Below the pieces are notes generated by a model. That model saw only the letters and a list, made by a program, of their open reading frames with translations. It was not told the DNA's origin and did not search any database. Source: Pseudisothecium myosuroides (Eukaryota; Streptophyta; Bryopsida; Hypnales; Lembophyllaceae). From it: a stretch of 64,000 nucleotides of DNA. A program made the position numbers and the translations under genes. Shown in pieces: positions 57,689 through 64,000 of the stretch. The first letter of the stretch is position 1. Each line of letters begins with the position of its first letter. Where the stretch lies: the NCBI GenBank assembly GCA_951799445.1, contig OX637287.1, forward strand, positions 31,824,224 to 31,888,223. Direction: 5' to 3'.

Positions 57689-58628
57689 TTAACCCCTAAA
57701 ATCCCTTGACTATATGTTTTCACCAAAAACATTCCAAAATTGCCATTTCTAGCACAAGTACTAAATTTTAGAAAAAAAACATTTTTGGACACATGTAACT
57801 ATAGCATCTTGTAGTACATTGCTCTGAGAAAATGCAGAAAAATTTCAAAAATTTCCACCATGTGGATTGCAAGATATTAGGGTTTGAATTGAAAGAAATC
57901 ATTTTTAGAGGTCTACAAAAAACAAGGTAGCCGACCGCACTTCACAAGGTCACATTTGTATGAAAAAATGTCCCAAATGGTGGTGCTTCTTTGAATTCAT
58001 CCTTCAAGGCAAGTTGGCTACATGCTTGAAATTTTTTAGATCATTTGAAGTTGTACAACATAATTATAGGAAAAAAATAGTAAATAGGAAGAAGTAGAGA
58101 ATGATTCAAAATACTAAATTGTTAAGAATTTAGTTATGGAATTGAAAAATGCCAATCACAATGTTTGTAATGTTGCAATACACAATCTGCATCCTATGAT
58201 TTTTATTTTTTTAGAAAATATTGAAAATTGAGTAAAATAAAGGATTTCAAAGTTTATTTTAGAATAGAGAATTCATAACTGCCCGCAAACTAAAACTTCT
58301 CATAACTTTCATCTCATTGATCAAAATGGAATCATTCAAAGCTATCCACGTATATATAAATCTAGAAAATCAATTTCAAATTTTTGATACTGAAAAAAGT
58401 AATTTTTTAAATTAGCCTAGACTGCCCGACTGGAGAAAAGAACTACATATTCTACAATAATTTTTTTAACCACTTAGTCAAATGCTATGAAAATTGTTGG
58501 ATCTTAAAGAAAAACCTTATACCCATGTTGTGTGAAAAATTCAAAGAAAAATTCAAATTTCCATTTGTAGTGAGCTGCCCCAAATTGCTATGTTGCCAAA
58601 AATTGCACTTTGGTCCTTTAGGGGTTAA
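57689..58628 (+). mobile_element. TTAA-terminated element, subfamily A1 (most complete copy)
   Basis: Ends TTAACCCCTAAAATCCC and complement TTAACCCCTAAAGGACC, with TTAA at 57689-57692 and 58625-58628. 940 bp. Collinear with 30071-30946 and, reversed, with 2735-3869; its right ~370 bp correspond to each arm of the dimer at 21543-22292. No open frame, so mobilisation must be in trans. Confidence 0.85.
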
Positions 58629-58959
58629 GCTTTGATCAAAGCCACGAAATCAAGTAAGACTCACAAGCTTTATTCTTCCACTAATTGTACACATGTGCCT
58701 TTGAGGACCTCTCAAAAATAAAATATTTACCTTTTCTAGTGAAAAATAAAAGCTTTCAATAATTAACCTTCAATATTGCTTGTAAAAAGTTAAACCGGTC
58801 AAAGGAATTTAACTACCCTCACCAAAATGAACTTAAAATCTTAGATCGACCATATATGGTCAATTGGGCAATTATGGGTTAACACAAGCCACAGTTGGGT
58901 TGACAAGTGGAGGTATTTGAGATTTTTAGAAAAAGACAAGGCTAGGATTTTGACACAAA
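58629..58959. other. Intergenic, nothing recognised
   Basis: No supported feature. Confidence 0.3.
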
Positions 58960-60330
58960 TGGGTACTCGATCAATCTTTTGTTTTGAACAAGAAAAAATA
59001 CAAGGGCTATGGTCTAGAACAACACAAGGTATTAGGTTTTAAGAACAAAGATATGGCTTACAAACTAAGTGTTGCCTTGGAAAACGCTAAAGTTGTATCC
59101 TTGTAGCTAAATTGGAGAATGAACGTTCAAAGCTTTGCCGTCGGGTAAGTCTAGCCAAAGAACAAGGACTAAGAAAGTAAATAGAAGTTATAATAAGCAT
59201 CAAAGTTTCATTGTACTGTGAGGGTAATAAATTTATGAAGATACAACATTTGGTTAGGACCACAAATTTTGCATGTTATGGTCATACTTAGGGGATTTTC
59301 CAACAATTTAAAATTCACCCCCACTAGCACATGCAAAATGGTAACCTTCAAGAAATGGACACAAATTAAACCACAAGGACATGAAGTTAGTGAAAAAGAC
59401 CATGGTTTGTATGTCACTGAGGGGCTAGGGGAATTTAAAAAGAGATTGAAATTCTCACCCAAAAGAAACTGCAACTACAAGATAACAACTTAAGAACTTG
59501 AATAAAAGATACAACATTTCAAGTGTTAACAACCAAAATGCACAAAATATGATAATAGAAGCAAGGTGGTAAGATTTAAAGGGATCCCCATGTCCTTCAA
59601 AGAGTGCACCAAAACAACTTAGAAAGATGGGCAAAAATTGATCCCAAATACAATGTGGACAATAAATGGTCAAATTGGCCAAAAAAACACTCCATACACA
59701 AGGTGTTAAAGTTTCAACATAGAAAATGAGGGTGGTTTTGGGAAAGAAGGGGTGTCCTTTTCTACATTTTTCAAAAGCGTCCCCTTCTCTTTTAACACCA
59801 AGAAGTTTTCAGGTTTTTAACCGCTAATTACTAAAATAAGGCAAATTTATTGTTGGACTCTTTTCTAACTTTTGGAGAAAAGACCCAAATAACAAATGGA
59901 TTATGCCACTGGCTTAGAAGGCCCAAATTAGGTTGAAGGACCTCTTCTCTCTTTTTTCAGATCATTTGGATTTGTAAAAGTTGCAAATTGTTAATATTAA
60001 GAACCGCAAAATCCCAGATGAAAGAGTTTACATTTTTCAAGAATTTTGACTTGCTTGGAGTTTCCAAAAGGATTTTTGGAGTAAAAAAAGACTCCATTTA
60101 GGCTTCATTTAGTTGTCGTATGCTCCAAAAAATCCAACCCCTCTAATTCATTTAAATACGCCAAGGAATTGTTGGAATTATCCATTTGGATACTTGTCAA
60201 TATTAGAATGCCTTAAAACTTATCTAAGCGCACTATTATCACAAAAAATTTACCCTAATTTTTATTGAAATTTTATTGCAACTTGCATATTTCTAAGAAT
60301 TTTTCAACATTGATTAAAATGGTTGACCTT
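58960..60330. repeat. Dispersed repeat R5, copy B
   Basis: Collinear with 10690-12130 but diverged. The two overlapping opposite-strand frames near 59208-59493 are not preserved in the other copy. 60331-61545 is AT-rich with nothing recognised. Confidence 0.45.
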
Positions 60331-61545
60331 TTGAAAACCAACTTTTATAGTTTAGAAAAATCCGAAAATTTACAAGTGACCTCTAGAGGGTCCTATACAC
60401 CCAGTGCAAACTTATATTCTTACTTTGCACTTTTCACAAGAAGGCTTGCTTGTAAGTACCTCTTTTTAAATCCAGTGAACTAGGAATATTTTGATTAGAA
60501 GGGAATCTCGTCAAACCAATTGTATTGTTGGGCTTTTGGTATGTTTCACTCTTAAAACACCTTCCTATGGGCTTTGATTCCATCTTTATTCATATTGCTT
60601 GGATTTTGATCTATGAGACAAATATCTAATGTTCTACCTTGCTTTTAGAATGACTTATAACTTTGGTTCTATTTATTACAGTATATCTAAATATAAAAGG
60701 ATTTTATCCTTAGAAAGTTTTAAATTCGATTTTAGCCAAAATTTATCATAGGCACTTGTAAGTTTGGGCGTTGGTTACAATTTGAAAAGGATATTTACAA
60801 TTGATTCTGCAACTTAGATTCATGCTATCTTTAGGGCACCTAACCTTTCTAAAAGCAAAATATTGGAGTATTTTAGGTACTCCAAGATTTCAAGGATACA
60901 ACATTACATTTGCAAATACTTCACCTATGATGGTTTAACACTCTTTTTAGGGATTTTAACCTATAAATCTTAATAGTAAGATGTAAAATCTATATATTTT
61001 TTTAAAATTTCAGTTCCAAATGACAAATTAGAGGCTCACATATATCAAAAGAGACTTACCAACCAAGAGTGATAAATAATTTCTGATGAAAAAGCGGATA
61101 GAGAAGATTCTTTAGATCAAACAAAAAACATTTTGGATGAAAAATCCATAAAGCCCGACTAGGTGGATGGACCTATAAAATACACTTAAAAATTCTAATT
61201 CTAATATTTAATTTGTCTAACAAATTAACAACAATTTTTTTGCAAGGTTCACAAGAACTATACATCTTCTTGTGGAACATACACTAAAAATAATTGTTGT
61301 GGTTATGCTTCAGTTGTAAATGTTGTGCTTTATTAGAATTGGATGAAACATGAATCTAATGGAGGATAATGAAGTAAGTTTATAAGATTGTCATGTTTCA
61401 ATGCTCTTGAAAAAACTTATCCACTTAATTTATAGTAATTTAAGAATATGCTACAATGCTCTAAAGAACATCTATGAAAATTATACCTATAGTGGGACCA
61501 AATTTCATAACTAATATAATTAGAGTGCCAAAAATATGAATCAAA

Positions 61546-61769
61546 CACTACAAGAGAAAGGGGTGTTTTAAGTGAGTTTTTAAGTATAGTCCTAAACACA
61601 TGATTTTAAGTAATGACCTTTAAGGAGATTTTCAGCAAAAATTTACTTAAAACACATGTATTTTAAGTAAAATTTTGCTGAAAATTTCTTTAAAGGTCAT
61701 TATTTAAAATCATGTGTCTAGGACTATACTTAAAAACTCATTTAAAACACACCTTTCTCACTTGTAGTG
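61546..61769. mobile_element. CACTA-type palindromic MITE
   Basis: CACTACAAGAGAAAGG at the left and complement CACTACAAGTGAGAAAGG at the right, AAA on both sides (61543-61545 and 61770-61772). The ~110-bp arms are more diverged than in the copy at 3217-3419, so it is older. Confidence 0.85.
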
Positions 61770-61779
61770 AAAGATGGTC

Positions 61780-62062
61780 AAGGTAGGAGGTCCTAAAGCA
61801 GACTTGACTCTAAAAGCATACTCTAATGCGGAGGTACATTTTGCTTCCTTCAATGAACCAATAGTGTACATTTTAGGAGGGGATGATTTTAGTTACCATT
61901 GTATTTCAACTTCAAAAATTTGTAACTAATTCCACAAAGGTCCAAAAAATATGAAATGACTTGGTTTAGTTGCCAATTGTATTTTTCTTCTTACAAAAAT
62001 TTACTGAAAATTGTTTCAAAGAGTTTAGCTTCTCTGCAAATGCAATTAGCTCCTCCTACCTT
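61780..62062. mobile_element. MITE with AAGGTAGGAGG ends, copy 1
   Basis: AAGGTAGGAGG and its complement at the ends. Internally homologous to 63645-63943 ('tgtacattt.aggagg', 'aacttcaaaaatt', 'tccaaaaaatatgaaa'). Starts 10 bp after the CACTA MITE. Non-coding. Confidence 0.7.
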
Positions 62063-62399
62063 AGATGCTGTAGCATTCAATAGCTGTTAGCTGGTCTTCC
62101 CTTTTTCCAATAGAATGATGTGGAATATTTCACATCATATCATCCACAAATGATATGATGTGGAATATTTCACACCCATCAATAGCTACATGGGACATGC
62201 GGCATTCAAATAGCACATTAGTCAGTATTGTACGTGGATAGTAGCTTTAGCATTGCAAGAAAAATATTTAATTAAAGCACTAAATTAAATTTCAATGCTT
62301 TAAAATATAACTTAAAAAAATTGAGCATTAATTTCATTGTAAACAAAAAATTGACAACTATCTCAAATAGCTTCAAAAGCCACTTATTTTTTATATTTA
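62063..62399. repeat. Short palindrome region
   Basis: ATGATGTGGAATATTTCACA occurs twice at 62113-62174 and overlaps an inverted 'tgtgaaat..cat' arrangement. A related short palindrome is at 19300-19360. Otherwise unremarkable. Confidence 0.45.
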
Positions 62400-62900
62400 G
62401 AAGTGAGAAGATAAGCTATTTATATACAAATGAGGTGGTAGGAGGTAAAACAATCCATGTTTATGTAAACTAGTATTAGTAGGAGCTCAATTGCTCATAG
62501 ACAGTTAAGTTAAAAGCAAGATTTGTGTTTGAAGTAGAATTTCAAACCTCATTTTGGCTTAGTAGAATAATTTTTTTCAAAAAATTGTGAATTATGATAA
62601 TTAGGAAAAACAAAATAAATTTCATCTTTGTAATGATGTTGAGATTTTGAGCCTCCAATCAAAAGTTATGAACAAATTTTAGAGAGGGATTATAAGGGAC
62701 AGTTTTTTTTGACATTTTCAAACATCCTCTCCAAATTTTGTCCATTTTTTTTTGAGGCTCAGAATCACAAGCGTTTTTTTGGAAATAAAAATTAGCTTGA
62801 TTTTCCATCTTTTTTCATTTCCAATTTTTTTTGAAAAAATTATTATTCTATGACAAAATGAGGTCTAAAATTTTACTTTGAATACAATTCCTATGTTTTG
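62400..62900. repeat. Fold-back repeat F, two-arm copy
   Basis: Matches 19555-20075 in both arms ('cctccaatcaaaagttatg', then the complement-type arm ending '...ggtctaaaattttactttg'). 62900-63180 continues with the repeat shared with 20165-20340 and 41310-41480. Confidence 0.55.
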
Positions 62901-63204
62901 ACGACAAATGGTCAAGTTCTCATCTTCAAATTGTCGCACATCCTTTGAGGATTTATGGAGGAAAATATATTTTATTATAAAAAACTTCTCCACCTTTCAT
63001 TCCCACAAATGTCAATGATGCAATCCTTTAATTTTGTCATCAAATTTTTTTTAGATGGTAGATTATCAAATGACAAATTGGAGTTTGACTCAATGGTTTC
63101 TTTGGATTTTTGGCAAACCATCTTCACATTTATTTGTGGATTCGGCTATCTGGTCCCAAAATTAGCAAAAATGTGGCACACCAAAAAGATTCTGCCACAA
63201 ACGT

Positions 63205-63428
63205 TGTAGTGAAGATAGACAGCAGGCTATCTGCCAGGACTTCTTAGACACTTGGTGCAAAAACAACGTTTTTTGCTCTGATACCTTTCACAAGCCTGAG
63301 TGGCATCTTATTCTTAGCCTCCCGCCTAGGCTGAGGCGTCCGCGTGAGCCGGATTGATTGTTCTCTTTTTCCTCTTTCTGTGTTTTTTAATACAATGGTT
63401 GCCGTCTTTTTGTAAAAAAAAGAAGAAA
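63205..63428 (+). pseudogene. 3' end of a non-LTR retroposon with poly(A)
   Basis: The frame reads RCSEDRQQAICQDFLDTWCK, then PEWHLILSLPPRLRRPREPD and a stop at 63357-63359. About 55 bp of 3' UTR and an A-rich tail at 63414-63428 follow. It shares its peptide and tail with 1711-1992. I infer the C-terminal part of a LINE-like ORF; the domain is not identified. Confidence 0.55.
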
Positions 63429-63554
63429 AGGTTTTGCCACCATTCCAATATTATAGCTTATTTTAATTCTCCATGATATGTTGTGGATGAATTTCATGGA
63501 TGAGGACTTAAGAGAGGAAAAGGCTACTGTATGTTACATTGCAGCTTCTTTCAA

Positions 63555-64000
63555 GGAGAATTTATTGAAATGAGATATGCAACCCTTTTGAAAATTGGGA
63601 TCAATGTTAAGATGGATGCTCTATGAACACTTCTCAGCTGCAGTTAAGGTAGGGGGCTGTAAAAGCGACTTGTCTCTAAATGCGATCTGGTAGATTCTGC
63701 CTCGTAATATGTACCAGAAGTGTACATTTCAGGAGGGGGTCGCTTTTAGAAACCATTGTGTTTTCAACTTCAAAAATTCATAACTAATTCCATGAATGTC
63801 CAAAAAATATGAAACGACTTGGGTTAGATGCCAATTCCATTTTTCTTACCACGAAAATTTTCTGAAAATTGTTTTAAGCAGTTTAGCTTCCCCCAAAATG
63901 CAAATCAGCTCTTAAAGGGTCGCTTTTACAGCCCCCTACCTTACCTTAGTTCCAATGAATTCTTCATGCACACCAACGTTCGATGTTCTCCTTCGATTTC
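63555..64000. repeat. Dispersed repeat R4, copy with MITE
   Basis: 63555-63644 and 63944-64000 together match 7728-7865 ('caaatgagat'/'gaaatgagat', 'gggatcaatgtt', 'cgatgtt.tccttcg'). The MITE at 63645-63943 interrupts it. Confidence 0.65.
63645..63943. mobile_element. MITE with TAAGGTAGGGGGCTG ends, copy 2
   Basis: TAAGGTAGGGGGCTGTAAAA and its exact complement at the right, continuing through AGCGAC, give a perfect 25-bp inverted repeat. Comparison with the empty copy at 7822-7830 (gtagTTAgcttag) suggests insertion at TTA(A), as for Harbinger-type elements. 299 bp, non-coding. Confidence 0.8.

Noticed and set aside
1..64000. tRNA, rRNA or miRNA genes
   Set aside because: No cloverleaf or rRNA-like sequence noticed by eye. 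The long hairpins all have transposon ends, so they were not called as miRNA precursors. A covariance-model scan was not possible.

Overview
The window is plant nuclear DNA: AT-rich, gene-poor and densely packed with small transposons. I cannot name the species. The plant call rests on two intact, intron-containing receptor-like kinase genes with plant-type RD kinase domains ([10 protein letters not shown] activation segment), a Ty3/gypsy remnant, and MITEs whose ends and target-site duplications match plant CACTA, Tourist/Harbinger, hAT, Mutator and Stowaway families. The unusual lectin/kinase pairing and short introns would fit a non-seed plant, but that is only a guess.

Genes. Two paralogous receptor kinases lie in the same orientation about 16 kb apart (coding 15573-18859 and 31630-34896). 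Each has seven exons, a signal peptide, two bulb-type (mannose-binding) lectin domains, one transmembrane helix and a complete Ser/Thr kinase domain. The pair shares about 0.7-1.1 kb of upstream sequence. Exon 1 carries a 672-bp tract with only two differences, flanked by much more diverged sequence, which suggests gene conversion. The last part of the protein differs between copies. Other coding traces are decayed: a Ty3/gypsy RNase H-integrase remnant (38060-39430, minus), an unidentified broken gene fragment (54221-54640), and 3' ends of non-LTR retroposons.

Repeats. The most notable content is a set of non-autonomous elements bounded by TTAA followed by CCC-type inverted ends (consensus TTAACCCCTAAAGGACC). 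They lie at 2735-3869, 6414-7000, 21543-22292 (an inverted dimer), 24886-26018, 30071-30946, 45348-46259, 48345-49154 and 57689-58628. Two relatives with different internal ends sit at 3866-4028 and 4025-4991. Paralogous empty sites inside the window (52798-52801 and 40665-40668) support insertion at TTAA, the hallmark of piggyBac-type transposition, which is rarely reported from land plants.

Layout. 0-14.4 kb: stacked MITEs and dispersed repeats, including three TTAA elements joined end to end. 14.5-18.9 kb: receptor kinase 1, followed by a Tourist-like MITE. 19-31 kb: fold-back repeats, the TTAA inverted dimer, a motif-rich block and a degenerate ~180-bp tandem array. 30.9-35.2 kb: receptor kinase 2. 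35-44 kb: dispersed repeats, gypsy remnant, retroposons. 44-52 kb: Stowaway-like element, two inverted TTAA elements, and a 2-kb Harbinger-like element carrying an array of hairpins. 52-64 kb: an uninterrupted copy of the 2-5.6 kb repeat, Mutator-like, CACTA-like and other MITEs, and retroposon insertions. No tRNA, rRNA or CRISPR was seen.
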